A DNA stretch of 64,000 nucleotides from Mycobacterium sp. MBM (GTDB taxonomy: Bacteria > Actinomycetota > Actinomycetes > Mycobacteriales > Mycobacteriaceae). A model generated the notes under the pieces. It saw only the letters and a program-made list of their open reading frames with translations, was not told the origin of the DNA and did not search any database. Where the stretch lies: positions 62,001 to 126,000 of the forward strand of contig JAKJHY010000006.1 in NCBI GenBank assembly GCA_021648845.1. The letters are read 5' to 3'. This document shows, piece by piece, positions 46,112 to 56,600 of the stretch (the stretch's first letter is position 1; every line of letters starts with the position of its first letter). The position numbers were made by a program, and so were the translations under genes.

Positions 46112-46250
46112 AGCAGCGTTTCGCCCCATTCCGTCTGTCCCGGCGGGCACCGTCCGGCGTCGCCCGCCCGCTGATTTTCTGCGGCTTCCCGCATTTGGCC
46201 GACTAAAGGCTACGCCTCGGAACACACCCCCACCATGAGAGTGTCACTTG

Positions 46251-47003
46251 TCACTGGAGCTGTGCAGATGGCAGCACGTGTAGGGTCGACGGCCACCTCG
46301 CCGGTGGGCTGCCGAAGGCCAGGTCGGCGTTCTTGATGATCCGCTGGCCCATCAAGCGGTTACCGACACCGCCGACGACCGCGCCGACGCCGACCGGCAG
46401 CAGTTTGCCGAAGGCGATGGCCCCCCGCTTGAGGGCGTACTTCTTGACGAAGTATTTGAGCAGTCGGTTGTTCAGCTGCGACACCGCCGGCAGCGGCAGC
46501 GTCGCGGCACCGTCGGAGATCCAGGCCCCGCTGGTGCGACCACCGCCGATCAGGTCGGCAACCGCACCCTTGCTGTCCTCGCCCACGAGCACCGCCAGGA
46601 CCAGGGCCCGCCGCCGTTCGCGGTGATCGGCGGGGATGCCGTGCACCTCGGCGACCGCCAGCACGAACACCGCGGTGGCCTCCAGGAACACCACCGTCTC
46701 GCCGGCGACCGCGGACATGGCCACCAGGGTGCCGATACCGGGGAAGGCGGCCGCCGAGCCTACGGCCGCGCCGCTGGCCATCACCGCCGCAAGGTAGTGC
46801 TTCTGCAGTGACGCGATGATCTCTGCCGGTGTGGCGTCCGGGCGCTGCTTGCGCAGCCGGTCCACGTAGGCGGTCACGGCCGGAGCCTGTAGCCGTGTGC
46901 TGCGTTCGAGAATGTGGGATAGCGCCTTGGCGGCCGCGCTCGGGTCGTCGTCGACCCCGTCGCGGACGGCGGGCAGATTCTTGCTGCTGGACCGAGCGTT
47001 CAT
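46251..47003 (-). CDS. Conserved membrane protein (Rv1249c-like)
   Basis: 250 residues from the ATG at 47003, with GGGAG eight bases upstream. A polar, Ser/Ala-rich N-terminal third is followed by hydrophobic segments: ASGAAVGSAAAFPGIGTLVAM and AVAGETVVFLEATAVFVLAV-type helices, then a glycine-rich membrane stretch (LLPVGVGAVVGGVGNRLMG). Family function is unknown. Position between kgd and an MFS gene matches Rv1249c. The first hydrophobic motif is split as ASGAAVGSAAAF and PGIGTLVAM. Confidence 0.78.
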   Translation of the reverse strand: MNARSSSKNLPAVRDGVDDDPSAAAKALSHILERSTRLQAPAVTAYVDRLRKQRPDATPAEIIASLQKHYLAAVMASGAAVGSAAAFPGIGTLVAMSAVAGETVVFLEATAVFVLAVAEVHGIPADHRERRRALVLAVLVGEDSKGAVADLIGGGRTSGAWISDGAATLPLPAVSQLNNRLLKYFVKKYALKRGAIAFGKLLPVGVGAVVGGVGNRLMGQRIIKNADLAFGSPPARWPSTLHVLPSAQLQ

Positions 47004-47174
47004 CGGTGGTTCTCCCATCGCATCCCCGGGATCGGCTCCCGCGGTGCCTGTTGAATACCCAGGCTAATGCCCGTTCAACGAGTGCGAGGTGCACCCGTGT
47101 GCCCGCGCCCGCAGTGACGGCCGTCACCGGCCGGCCCGGGAAGAAAAAACCTCGATGCGACGCTGGCCATAGTC

Positions 47175-48449
47175 GTGGCAACATCCCTGGGCGTGACAAC
47201 CGAGCGAGTAGCGCCCAGCAGGCTCCGGATCATCACCGTGTTGGGACTGATGATCGCGCTCGGTCCGCTGACCATCGACATGTATCTGCCGGCGCTGCCG
47301 CGTATCGCCGAGGACCTGTTGGTGTCCTCCTCGGTGGTGCAGTTGACGCTCACCGGCACGCTCGCCGGACTGGCGCTCGGGCAGCTGCTCATCGGACCGC
47401 TCTCGGATTCGCTGGGGCGCCGGATCCCGCTGATGGCGGGGATCGCACTGCACATGGCGGCCTCGCTGGTGTGCCTGTTCGCGCCGAACATCGGGGTGCT
47501 CGGCGCCGGCCGGGTGCTGCAGGGATTCGGTGCGGCCGCGGCTGCGGTGGTGGCGGTCGCCGTCGTCGGCGACCTGTACGTGGACTCTGCGGCAGCGACC
47601 GTCATGTCCCGGCTCATCTTGGTGCTTGGGGTGGCCCCCGTCATTGCGCCGTCGCTGGGCGCGGTGGTGCTCCTGAAGGCGTCGTGGCACTGGATCTTCG
47701 CGGTCCTGGTGGTGCTGGCCGGTGCGCTTTTCCTGCTCGCGGCGATGGCGCTGCCGGAGACCCTGCCGGTGCCTGACCGGCGTCCGCTGCATGTGCGCTC
47801 CATCGTTGCCACCTATGGCGAACTGCTGCGTGATTTCCGGTTCGTGACGCTGGTGTTGGTGGCCGCCTTGAGCATGGCCGGATTGTTCGGCTATATCGCC
47901 GCGGCGCCGTTCGTGCTCCAGGGCGACTACGGGCTCAACCAGCAGTCCTTCGCGCTGGTGTTCGCCGCCGGCGCGATCGTCCTGATCGGTGCCACCCAAT
48001 CCAATGTGGTGCTGCTGCGCAGGTTCACTCCGCAGGCCATCATGCTTGTTGCGCTGGTGGTGTCGGTCATCGCCGCGACCGTGTTCGTCGTGCTGGCGGT
48101 GACGGGGGTCGCCGGGCTGGCCGGATTCCTCGCTCCGGTACTGGTGATCCTCGGCGGGATGGGTCTGGTCCTGCCGAACGCGCCCGCCGTCGCGCTCTCG
48201 CGCCATCACGACGCCGCGGGTACGGCCGCGGCGCTGCTGGGTGCCGCCCAGTTCGGTCTGGGTGCGGTGACGGCTCCGGTGGTGGGCATGCTGGGCAACA
48301 ACGAGTTTGCGCTGGCGTCGGTGATGCTCGTCGGTTCGGCGGTCGCGCTGGCCGCGATGGTCTTCGTCGTCGGCGTCCCGTCGCGTGTCGGCGCCACCGC
48401 GCCGCGGGCACCCCAGGCGGCCGGCGAGGCGCTCAGCGAACCGGTGTGA
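47175..48449 (+). CDS. Bcr/CflA-type MFS drug efflux transporter
   Basis: 424 residues from GTG (a GTG six codons later is possible). Twelve membrane segments. GPLTIDMYLPALP in helix 1 is typical of the Bcr/CflA branch, and GPLSDSLGRR is the MFS motif A between helices 2 and 3. A Gly-rich helix PVIAPSLGAVV fits antiporter motif C. It probably exports drugs or metabolites in exchange for protons. There is no equivalent next to Rv1250 in M. tuberculosis, so it is an extra pump here. Confidence 0.88.
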   Translation: MATSLGVTTERVAPSRLRIITVLGLMIALGPLTIDMYLPALPRIAEDLLVSSSVVQLTLTGTLAGLALGQLLIGPLSDSLGRRIPLMAGIALHMAASLVCLFAPNIGVLGAGRVLQGFGAAAAAVVAVAVVGDLYVDSAAATVMSRLILVLGVAPVIAPSLGAVVLLKASWHWIFAVLVVLAGALFLLAAMALPETLPVPDRRPLHVRSIVATYGELLRDFRFVTLVLVAALSMAGLFGYIAAAPFVLQGDYGLNQQSFALVFAAGAIVLIGATQSNVVLLRRFTPQAIMLVALVVSVIAATVFVVLAVTGVAGLAGFLAPVLVILGGMGLVLPNAPAVALSRHHDAAGTAAALLGAAQFGLGAVTAPVVGMLGNNEFALASVMLVGSAVALAAMVFVVGVPSRVGATAPRAPQAAGEALSEPV

Positions 48450-48524
48450 TCGCTGCCTGACTTGTCGGGACTGAGGCGGGTCCGTAGCGTCGGGCTGATC
48501 GCCAATCTCCCGATGACGAAGTAG

Positions 48525-50576
48525 ATGTTCGAGAATCCCTCTGCTCTCCGTGTGCCCGATGCCCCCCGGCTGACTCCCGGGGCCCGCCAGGCCAACCCGT
48601 GGCATGCCCTTTGGGCGATGCTGTTCGGGTTCTTCATGATCCTTGTCGACTCGACGATCGTCGCGGTCGCCAACAAGCGCATCATGGAGGCACTGAACAC
48701 CGGCTACTCCGGTGTCATCTGGGTGACCAGCGCCTACCTGCTGGCCTTCGCCGTCCCACTGCTGGTGGCGGGCAGGCTCGGTGACCGCTTCGGGCCCAAG
48801 AACCTCTATCTGATCGGGCTGGCGGTGTTCACCGCCGCCTCGCTGTGGTGCGGGCTGGCCGGCTCGATCGAGATGCTCATCGCGGCGCGGGTCGTGCAGG
48901 GACTCGGCGCGGCGCTGCTGACGCCGCAGACGCTGTCGATGATCACCCGCATTTTCCCGGCCTCCGGTCGCGGCGTGGCGATGAGCGTGTGGGGTGCCAC
49001 CGCCGGAGTGGCGACGTTGGTCGGTCCGATCGCCGGTGGCCTCCTGGTGGACGGCCTGGGCTGGCAGTGGATCTTCTTCGTCAACGTGCCGATCGGCATC
49101 ATCGGTCTGGGCCTGGCGCTGTGGCTGGTGCCCACGTTGCCGACCACGTTGCACCGGTTCGACATCCTCGGTGTCGCGCTGTCGGGTCTGGCTATGTTCC
49201 TGATCGTCTTTGCGCTGCAGGAGGGGCAGTCGCACCGGTGGGAGCCGTGGATCTGGGCGGTCATCGCCAGCGGCGCCGCGCTGATGGTGGTGTTCGTCTA
49301 TTGGCAGTCGGTCAACCCGCACGAACCGCTCATCCCGCTGCAGATCTTCCGGGACCGCAACTTCACGCTGTCCGCCCTGGGCGGTGCCGTCATCGGTTTC
49401 GTGGTGACGGCGATGATCCTGCCGGTGATGTTCTACGCGCCGGTGGTGGCCGGGCTGTCCTACACCCGCTCGGCGCTGCTGACGGCACCGATGGCGATCG
49501 CGTCCGGTGTGCTGGCACCGTTGGTGGGGCGCCTCGTGGACCGCACACATCCGACGCCGGTCATCGGTTTCGGCTTCTCCACGTTGGCGATCGCGTTGAC
49601 CTGGCTGTCGTTCGATCTCACGCCGACGACCCCGATCTGGCGGCTGCTGCTGCCGTTGACCGCGATGGGCGTGGGGATGGCGTTCATCTTTTCGCCACTG
49701 GCGGCGACCGCGACCCGTAACACCCCGCCGGAGACCGCGGGCGCCGGCTCCGGGGTGTACAACGCGACCCGCCAGGTGGGCGCGGTGCTCGGCAGCGCCG
49801 CGATGGCGGCGTTCATGACGAGTCGGATCAGCGCGGGACTGGCCGAGCCCGGCGTCGAGATGTCCGCTGACGGGCCGGCTCCGGCCGTACCCGGGTATCT
49901 GCACGGCGCCTTCTCCGAGGCGCTGGCGCAGTCTCTGCTGCTGCCGGCGTTCGTCGCACTCATCGGTGTGGTCGGCGCGATATTCCTGCGCGGGTTTGCG
50001 ACCGGACCCGTCGCGACGTCGGCGCCCGTGCCGGAGGTGCGACCGCTCGACGAGCGTGCGGCGGATGAGCATTCTCTGGATGAGCACTGGGACGACGAGG
50101 ACGATTACATCGAGTACACGGTGAATTGGCAGCCGACGGCGCATATCGCGGACCCGCCGACCGATTTGATCCCGGTCGACGAGGGGGAAGAGCCCGCAGA
50201 GCCGCCCACCGACCGGCTTTACGAGCATGTCGATCATCCGTTGCCCGCGCCGGCCGACCCTTGGCATCCCGGCCCGGTCGAAACCTGGCAGCACGTCACC
50301 GATGAGGTGCAGCCGGTCACCGCCGATGAGGTGCAGCCCGTCGCACAATCCGCCCCCGAGTCGGCGGAGCTGCCCCACGACGCGGTGTGGCGTAGCCTCC
50401 TCGACGATGTGCAGCCCGCCCCGGACGCAGCGCAGATTGGGCACGCCCACAACGGATTCCACACCGACCAACAGGGCTGGTTCCAGCCGCTGGAAGCGCC
50501 TTCGGCTCACGAGCAGGCCGAGTCCTCGGGACGGCATTCCCGGCCGAGTCGCGGCCGGCACTCCCGCGAGGACTGA
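48525..50576 (+). CDS. DHA2/EmrB-type 14-helix MFS exporter with long C-terminal tail (Rv1250-like)
   Basis: 683 residues. About fourteen membrane segments span residues 20-495: [13 protein letters not shown] in helix 1, RLGDRFGPK motif A, and [18 protein letters not shown] motif C. The last ~190 residues (490-683) are a cytosolic, Asp/Glu/Pro/His-rich tail with repeated DEVQPV-like units, absent from ordinary family members. Rv1250 (579 residues) is the positional counterpart and is shorter. Proton-coupled drug export is likely. A GC hairpin follows the stop. Confidence 0.9.
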   Translation: MFENPSALRVPDAPRLTPGARQANPWHALWAMLFGFFMILVDSTIVAVANKRIMEALNTGYSGVIWVTSAYLLAFAVPLLVAGRLGDRFGPKNLYLIGLAVFTAASLWCGLAGSIEMLIAARVVQGLGAALLTPQTLSMITRIFPASGRGVAMSVWGATAGVATLVGPIAGGLLVDGLGWQWIFFVNVPIGIIGLGLALWLVPTLPTTLHRFDILGVALSGLAMFLIVFALQEGQSHRWEPWIWAVIASGAALMVVFVYWQSVNPHEPLIPLQIFRDRNFTLSALGGAVIGFVVTAMILPVMFYAPVVAGLSYTRSALLTAPMAIASGVLAPLVGRLVDRTHPTPVIGFGFSTLAIALTWLSFDLTPTTPIWRLLLPLTAMGVGMAFIFSPLAATATRNTPPETAGAGSGVYNATRQVGAVLGSAAMAAFMTSRISAGLAEPGVEMSADGPAPAVPGYLHGAFSEALAQSLLLPAFVALIGVVGAIFLRGFATGPVATSAPVPEVRPLDERAADEHSLDEHWDDEDDYIEYTVNWQPTAHIADPPTDLIPVDEGEEPAEPPTDRLYEHVDHPLPAPADPWHPGPVETWQHVTDEVQPVTADEVQPVAQSAPESAELPHDAVWRSLLDDVQPAPDAAQIGHAHNGFHTDQQGWFQPLEAPSAHEQAESSGRHSRPSRGRHSRED

Positions 50577-50598
50577 TCCGCGGGGCACCGCGGTGGCG

Positions 50599-50627
50599 GG
50601 CCCGGCGGCGTGTGCTGCCGCCGGGCC
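50599..50627 (+). terminator. Strong GC hairpin after the 14-helix MFS gene
   Basis: An 11-bp perfect stem (50599-50609 with 50617-50627) and a 7-nt loop lie 23 nt after the stop codon. A short T-containing stretch follows about 14 nt later. It also lies downstream of the convergent HNH gene and may act in both directions. Confidence 0.65.
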
Positions 50628-50681
50628 TGCTGTGGCGGCTGGTTTTCTCTGTTCAGTTGTCAAGGTGCTTAACGGGTCCGG

Positions 50682-51995
50682 TTATGCGGCGGTGGGTTGG
50701 GTGGTCATGGTGCGTCGGGCGTGTGAGCGCAGGTGCGCCGGTTCGGGACCAGATGGGTCATGGGGTGGGATGAACCAGGGGTGGCGGTCGGCGCCGAGGT
50801 AGACCTGCCAGCCGCCGTGATGAATCGCGGTGTGGTGCAAACGGCAGAGCAGCACCCCGTTGTCGATGCTGGTGGTGCCGCCGTGTTCCCAGGGTTGGAT
50901 GTGGTGGGCGTCGCACCAGGACACCGGCCGCCCGCAGCCGGGGTGTGCGCAGCCCCCGTCGCGCACGGCCAACGCTTTGCGGATGGCGGGCGGGAACAAT
51001 CTCTCGCGGCGACCGACATCCAGTGGTGCGCCGGCAGCATCCACGCGCACGACGGTCAGGGTGCTGTCACAAGCGATGAGGTCGGCGGTCGCGGCGCTGA
51101 CCGGACCGGCGAACCCGAGACAGTCCACGCCCGCGGTGGCGGGCCGGATGAGGGTGACGTGTGGGAGCACCCCACCGCTCATGGGGCGCCCGGAACCCGA
51201 CAGGTAGGTGCGCAGCACCTGCCCGAACGCGTCGGCGCGGCGGCGTCCGGCCGACCTGGGATCGGGCGAGCCGTCCGGCAACGGCACCGGCCTGCACAAC
51301 GGATCCAGCGCGGCCCACAGTTCCTCCCCGGTGAGTGCGTCGAGATCCAGCGCGGCACTGATGCGTCCGTCGTCGGTTTGGGTCAGCGTCATGTCGTTGA
51401 GGTCGCTGTTTTCGGCGACCGGCACCGCGGCGTCGTCCGCGGCCGAGGACTCCGCGGCCTTGTCGAGGGCGATCTCGCGGGCCTTCGTGGCCACACCCGA
51501 GGGCGTGGTCTGGATCATCAACGACCGCACCACCGCGGCGCGCTCTTCATCCGCTAACGGCACCCGCGCCTCGATATGGACGATCCCTTTGCCGACGGCG
51601 TCGGCGAACTCGATCCCGACCGCACCGAGGCGCTGCTGCGCGGTCAATGCCGGCAGCGCAGATGCGGCGCGCCCGACCCGGACCGCCCGATACGCCGCAC
51701 CCGGCGCCACACCCAGCACGGTGAGCAGATCGGCGCCCGTGCGCAGGTGCTTACGCGCCGGGATCCCGGCCCGTTCGGCGGCGGCGACGGCCGAGGCGAT
51801 CACATGGTCGAACACGTTGCGCGCCGTGACTGCAGCGGCCAGCACCGCCAACAAGGCCGGGTCATCAACCACCCGGCGCGGCGCGTCGAGCAGATGCCAC
51901 AGCCGACGCCCACCACCACCACCACCGTCGTCCGGCGCGGGCGTGAGGTCATCGATCAGCGCATCGATGAAGGTGTTGAGATCGGTGGCGTCCAT
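50682..51995 (-). CDS. DUF222 / HNH endonuclease (13E12-repeat family)
   Basis: 437 residues. DUF222 covers about residues 20-330. The C-terminal HNH nuclease has HPGCGRPVSWCDAHHIQPW, GGTTSIDNGVLLCRLHH and a zinc-type CxxC/CxxH spacing. It belongs to the 13E12-like families, which occur in several copies in mycobacterial genomes and are often DNA-damage induced. A consensus LexA box with a promoter lies about 165 nt upstream. It sits between genes that are near-neighbours in M. tuberculosis (Rv1250/Rv1251c), so has probably inserted here; I see no transposase or terminal repeats. Confidence 0.92.
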   Translation of the reverse strand: MDATDLNTFIDALIDDLTPAPDDGGGGGGRRLWHLLDAPRRVVDDPALLAVLAAAVTARNVFDHVIASAVAAAERAGIPARKHLRTGADLLTVLGVAPGAAYRAVRVGRAASALPALTAQQRLGAVGIEFADAVGKGIVHIEARVPLADEERAAVVRSLMIQTTPSGVATKAREIALDKAAESSAADDAAVPVAENSDLNDMTLTQTDDGRISAALDLDALTGEELWAALDPLCRPVPLPDGSPDPRSAGRRRADAFGQVLRTYLSGSGRPMSGGVLPHVTLIRPATAGVDCLGFAGPVSAATADLIACDSTLTVVRVDAAGAPLDVGRRERLFPPAIRKALAVRDGGCAHPGCGRPVSWCDAHHIQPWEHGGTTSIDNGVLLCRLHHTAIHHGGWQVYLGADRHPWFIPPHDPSGPEPAHLRSHARRTMTTQPTAA

Positions 51996-52158
51996 GGCGG
52001 ATACCGGCTTTCACAGCAGCGTGCCCACGGGTATGACCGTTCGACCAGGCAACTCGGCTCAGGCGGCAGCTCCGACGGGGCGGCCTCCCGAACCTTTCTC
52101 TGTAGCGACATTCGTCGCGGTCTCATGCTCACCGGGGCACGACCGGGAGCTCTATGGG

Positions 52159-52174
52159 TCGAACGTGTGTTCGA
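52159..52174. promoter_or_regulatory. Consensus LexA (SOS) box
   Basis: TCGAAC-GTGT-GTTCGA is a perfect match to the mycobacterial SOS box TCGAACN4GTTCGA. It directly abuts the -10 hexamer of a minus-strand promoter reading towards the DUF222/HNH gene, so LexA would cover the transcription start. Confidence 0.85.
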
Positions 52175-52202
52175 TTCTACGTCGAATCTAGTCCCCACGC
52201 AA
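52174..52202 (-). promoter_or_regulatory. Promoter of the DUF222/HNH gene
   Basis: On the minus strand TTGCGT (52197-52202), a 17-nt spacer and TAGAAT (52174-52179) are followed directly by the LexA box. The mRNA would have a leader of about 170 nt before the start codon at 51995. Confidence 0.6.
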
Positions 52203-52255
52203 GGGGAATGTGGAGGAATTGGGTCCGTCACGTGAGCCCCGGTCCCGGCCGCCCC

Positions 52256-53626
52256 TCAGGTGAACAGCACCGCCGGATTCAGGTATCCGGACGGGTCCAG
52301 TGCGGCCTTGACCGCACGCATGGTGGCGATATCGGCGTCGCTGCGGGCCATCGACAGGTACTCGCGTTTGCGGGTCCCGACCCCGTGTTCGGAACTGACG
52401 TTGCCGCCGTGCTCGGCGATCAGCGCCATCATCGCCGAGTACAGCGCGTCTTCCCGGTCACCGTCGAGCGCGCACCGCACCAGGTTCAGGTGCAGATTGC
52501 CCTCGCCGATGTGGCCGAACAACATCGGGATCGCCTCCGGGGCATGCTGGGCGACGAGATCGACAGCGGCCGTGGTGAATCCGGCGATCGTCCCCAAAGG
52601 TAGTGATACGTCGAACTTGAGCGGCGGTCCGTAGGCTCCGAGCACCTCACCCACGGATTCGCGAACCTGCCACAACCGTTGGGAGGCAACGGCATCCATG
52701 CCGACGGCCGGCTCGCCGCTGAGTTCGGCATCCGCCAGCATCTCGGCCAGGCTCTCGGTGTGGTCGGTATCGCCGGCCAGCTCGATCAACAGCATCCACG
52801 CCCCGGCCACCGGGGCGCTCACCCCGAGGTGTTGCGCCGTCAATGCGGCGGCCCGGGCGTCGACGAGTTCCAGCGCGGCGATTCCTTCGGCATCGCGGAA
52901 CCGGCGCCCGACCGTGATCAGCGCGGGTAGGTCGTCGAAACCGGCCACCGCGGTGACGCGATGCGCCGGAACGGGATGCAGGCGCAGCTCCAGCCCGGTG
53001 ATCACCCCGAGGGTGCCTTCGGCGCCGACGAACAGCGCGGTCAGGTCGTAACCGGTGTTATCGCTGCGCACCTCGCTGTGCCTGCGTAGCACGGTCCCGT
53101 CGGGCAGCGCCACGTCCAGCCCGATGACCTGCTCGCCCATGTTGCCGTAGCGCACGGTGCGCAGGCCGCCGGCGTTGGTGGACGCCATCCCGCCCACCGT
53201 CGCGGAATCACGGGCGGCCAGATCCACCCCGAACAGCAACCCGGCCGCGGTGGCCGCGCGTTGAACGGCGGCCAGGGTGGCGCCGGCGCCCACCCGTACC
53301 CGGTGTTCGACGGTGTCGACCGCTTCGATGGTGGTCAGCCGTTCGGTGGACAGCAGCACATCGTGGCGCTCGGGCACCGTGCCCGCCACCAGCGAGGTGC
53401 GCCCGCCCTGCACCGTCACGTACACCCCGGCATCGCGGCACACCCGCAACACCGCGGCCACCTCGTCGGCCGTCCCGGGGCGCACCAGTGCGCCGGCATC
53501 ACCGCGGTAGCGGCCGGTGTGATCGACCGCGCGACCGGACAACACATCGGGGTCCGTGCTCACCTGATTGGCTCCGACGACCCCGGCGAGCTGGTCGATG
53601 ACGGCGGTGGACAGCGGTTCGGTCAC
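52256..53626 (-). CDS. FAD-linked oxidoreductase, GlcD/D-lactate dehydrogenase type (Rv1257c-like)
   Basis: 456 residues. The N-terminal FAD_binding_4 domain includes VTVQGGRTSLVAG, RDSATVGGMASTNAGG and FVGAEGTLGVIT. The C-terminal FAD-linked oxidase domain ends with SSEHGVGTRKREYL and PSGYLNPAVLF. It oxidises a 2-hydroxy acid such as D-lactate or glycolate; the substrate is not evident. It overlaps the upstream nuclease-helicase gene by 4 nt (GTGA). In M. tuberculosis the similar Rv1257c lies next to CYP130, so the locus is rearranged here. Confidence 0.9.
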   Translation of the reverse strand: MTEPLSTAVIDQLAGVVGANQVSTDPDVLSGRAVDHTGRYRGDAGALVRPGTADEVAAVLRVCRDAGVYVTVQGGRTSLVAGTVPERHDVLLSTERLTTIEAVDTVEHRVRVGAGATLAAVQRAATAAGLLFGVDLAARDSATVGGMASTNAGGLRTVRYGNMGEQVIGLDVALPDGTVLRRHSEVRSDNTGYDLTALFVGAEGTLGVITGLELRLHPVPAHRVTAVAGFDDLPALITVGRRFRDAEGIAALELVDARAAALTAQHLGVSAPVAGAWMLLIELAGDTDHTESLAEMLADAELSGEPAVGMDAVASQRLWQVRESVGEVLGAYGPPLKFDVSLPLGTIAGFTTAAVDLVAQHAPEAIPMLFGHIGEGNLHLNLVRCALDGDREDALYSAMMALIAEHGGNVSSEHGVGTRKREYLSMARSDADIATMRAVKAALDPSGYLNPAVLFT

Positions 53627-56600
53627 CCCGAGGGTGTATCACATGAGGTGAGTGCGAGGAACGCGCCGAGCTCGATCAACCCGTCGGGCTGGCCGGGTAG
53701 ATAATCGGTCAGCTGCTTCGAGCGCACCAGCACGGCCGCATACTTGGCCCTGCTGATCGCCACGTTGAGACGATTCCGGTTGAGCAGGAAGCCGATACCG
53801 CGGGGCACGTCGTCGATCGAGGACGCCGTCATGGACACGAACACCACCGGCGCCTGCCTGCCCTGGAACTTGTCGACGGTGCCGACCTGCACGTCGGCCA
53901 GTCCCGCGGCGTCCAGTCGTCGGCGCAGCAACACCACCTGGGCGTTGTACGGGGTGACGACCAGGATGTGCTGCTGGCCCAAGCCGACGGTGCCGTCCTC
54001 GTCGGTCCACGGGGTGCCCAGCAGTGCGCCGATCTGGGCGATGATCGCGTCGGCCTCCTCCGGGCTCTCGGTCGAGTTGCCGGTGTGCTCGACGGCCAGT
54101 ACCCGCACCCCGGGGGCGACGCCGTCGAGCCGGCGGGCCGCGCTGACCTTTTCATAGGGCTGCAGGCGCCCGTCGTAGGACAACCGCGACACCGGTCGGC
54201 ACACGTCCGGGTGCATCCGGTAGGACACCTCCAGGAAGTACCCGCGTTGTGGGGGTAGCGTGTGGTGGCCCTCGACCAGCCACCCCAGTGCCGATTCGTC
54301 GACCGGTTCGGGGTGGGTGCCCTGACTGACCTGGGGCAATTGCTGCGGATCCCCGAGCAGCAACAGATTTCGCGCCGCAGAGGCCACCGCGATGGTGTTG
54401 GCGAGGTTGAACTGGCCGGCCTCCTCGACTACCAGCAGATCGAGGCTGTGCCGCGGGACCCGCGCGTCGTTCGCGAAATCCCATGCGGTGCCGCCGATCA
54501 CGCAACCACGGTCCGCGGCGATGAACTCCGGATAGTCCTTTTCGGCGATTGCGGACCACGGCGCACCCTCGCGGGCCTTCTTCTTACCGACTCGCTGCGG
54601 GTCGGCGCCGGCGCCGACCACGCCGTCGAGGAGGTTCTCCACCACGGCGTGCGATTGCGCGACCACGCCGACACGCCAACGGTGCTCGTTGACCAGCCGC
54701 GCGATCACCGTGGCCGAGGTGAAGGTCTTTCCCGTTCCGGGTGGTCCGTGCACCGCCAGATAGGAATTATCGAGTTCGAGCAGGGCGGCGGTGATGGTGT
54801 CGGCGTTGTCGGCGGGTGCGCCCGGCCGCGGCAACGGATTGCCGCTGACCGTCCGCGGCTCTCTGCGCAGCAGTACATCGGTCACCGCGTCGGCCGGCAG
54901 GGCGGGCAGCCCGGCCGCCACCGAAGCCGCTGCGGCATCGATGGATTCCTGTAGCGGGCGGGTGTTGATGGGCGGGCCTGGGGTCAGCGCGAACGGCACC
55001 TGGTCGAACACGTCTGCGTCCTTGGGTTGCCGTTCGCAGACGATGACCGAGGTCGGCACCTCCGGGTCATCGCATTCGAGCACGGCCACCGAGCCGAAGG
55101 CGCGCCGGTCCGGGTCGTCGGCCAGCCCCGCCGGCGCGGGTGGATCGTAGAGCGCGTACATGTCGCGGCCGAGTTCGCCGTTGGCCAGCTCGCCGGTCAG
55201 CCGGACGTGCCGTTGTGGCTTTCGCGCGCGGGGTGGCTGGTGCCAGTCGTTGACGATCTCGGCCTTCTCGGCGACGAAAACCCCCGCGTTGTCCGACCAT
55301 TCGTCGACTGGGTTGTTCACCCGGTCGAAGTGGCTCCACCAGAACGGTTTGTCCTCGCGCTTGTGAAAGCCGCGGGCGGCCGCGACCATTGCGACCGCGG
55401 TCTGCTCTGCGGTGCGCTGGTCGACGCCGTCGCCGGCAAACTTCATCAGCGTGCGGTGCAGATCGTCGGATATCTCTGCGGTGCTACCGGTTTCGGTCGA
55501 TCGTACGGGTTGTGGGCCGCGCGGCGGCACCCCCGATTCGATGGCCCTGGCCACCAGCCAGTCCCGCAGGCGCCGGGTGGACCGGCAGTCGTACCGGTTG
55601 TAGTCCTCGATCTCCTTGAGCACCACCTGTGCGTCGTCGGTGCGGCCCTGCTCGTGCAGCGCGCAGAACTTCGCGTACTGGGTGATCGAGTCGGTGGCGG
55701 TGGTGACTTCGCCACTGCGCAGTTCGTTGCCCATGTAGAGCGGTTCGAGGTACTTGATGCTGTAGCTCTGCGCGCCAACGCGGATGCTCTTGCGCACCAA
55801 GGGATACAGGTCGACGAGTACGCCGTTGCGCAGCAGGTCGTCGACCGCGTTCTCGCCGACACCGTAGCGTCCGGCCAGCCGCAGCAGGGTGCTCTTCTCG
55901 TAGGCCGCGTAGTGGTAGATGTGCATCTTCGGGTAGCGCTTGCGCCGCCTGCGCACCATGTCGAGGAAGTCGACGAGGGCCTGACGTTCACTGGCCCGGT
56001 CGTGTGCCCAGTAGGGGGTGAACTCGTCGGTGACGGTCAGGACCCCCCACAGGTATTCCAGTCCCCAGTCCCGGCCGTTGGTGGTCCACAGCGGGTCCCC
56101 CTCGAAATCGAAGAACAGATCCCCCTTGTCGGCATCGGGCAGCACCATCAACGGCTGGGCGTCGACGACCTCGAAGGGAGGCTTACCGTCGGTCCGGTCG
56201 GCGATCTGCAAGCGGGCCTGCCCACTGAGCGCGGCGACGGTGCGCTTGGACAGTTCGGGTACCGGTCCTTCGTGGGCGGCAAGATCGTGCACGGTGCTGA
56301 TGCCGGCGTCGATCAGCCGGGCGCGCTGGCTGGTTCGCATGCCGGCGACCAGGAGCAAATCGTCGGATTCGGCGACCGGGACGCTGCATTCGGGGCAGCG
56401 GAAACAGGCGCGCACCCCGTCGTCCGCCCAGGACACCGGTACTCCGCCGGCCAGGTGTGCATCGAGCAGCCGTTGCAGCGCGTCGCGGCGCGGTCGGTAC
56501 ACCGGCAGCAGTTCGTCGACGCGGTAGCTGGAGATCACGCCGTCGCCGAGCACGAGGTCGACTTCCTCGGCGACCGGGACGCCCGCAGTGGCCAACGCGT

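Noticed and set aside
47124..50663. Very long open frame (about 1180 codons) on the minus strand opposite the two MFS genes
   Set aside because: Its product is low-complexity His/Arg/Gln/Gly text, typical of the antisense of GC-rich membrane-protein genes; the plus-strand frames encode clear transporters.
50682..52255. Mobile element carrying the HNH gene
   Set aside because: No transposase, terminal inverted repeats or target duplications were visible; 13E12 genes occur without such features.
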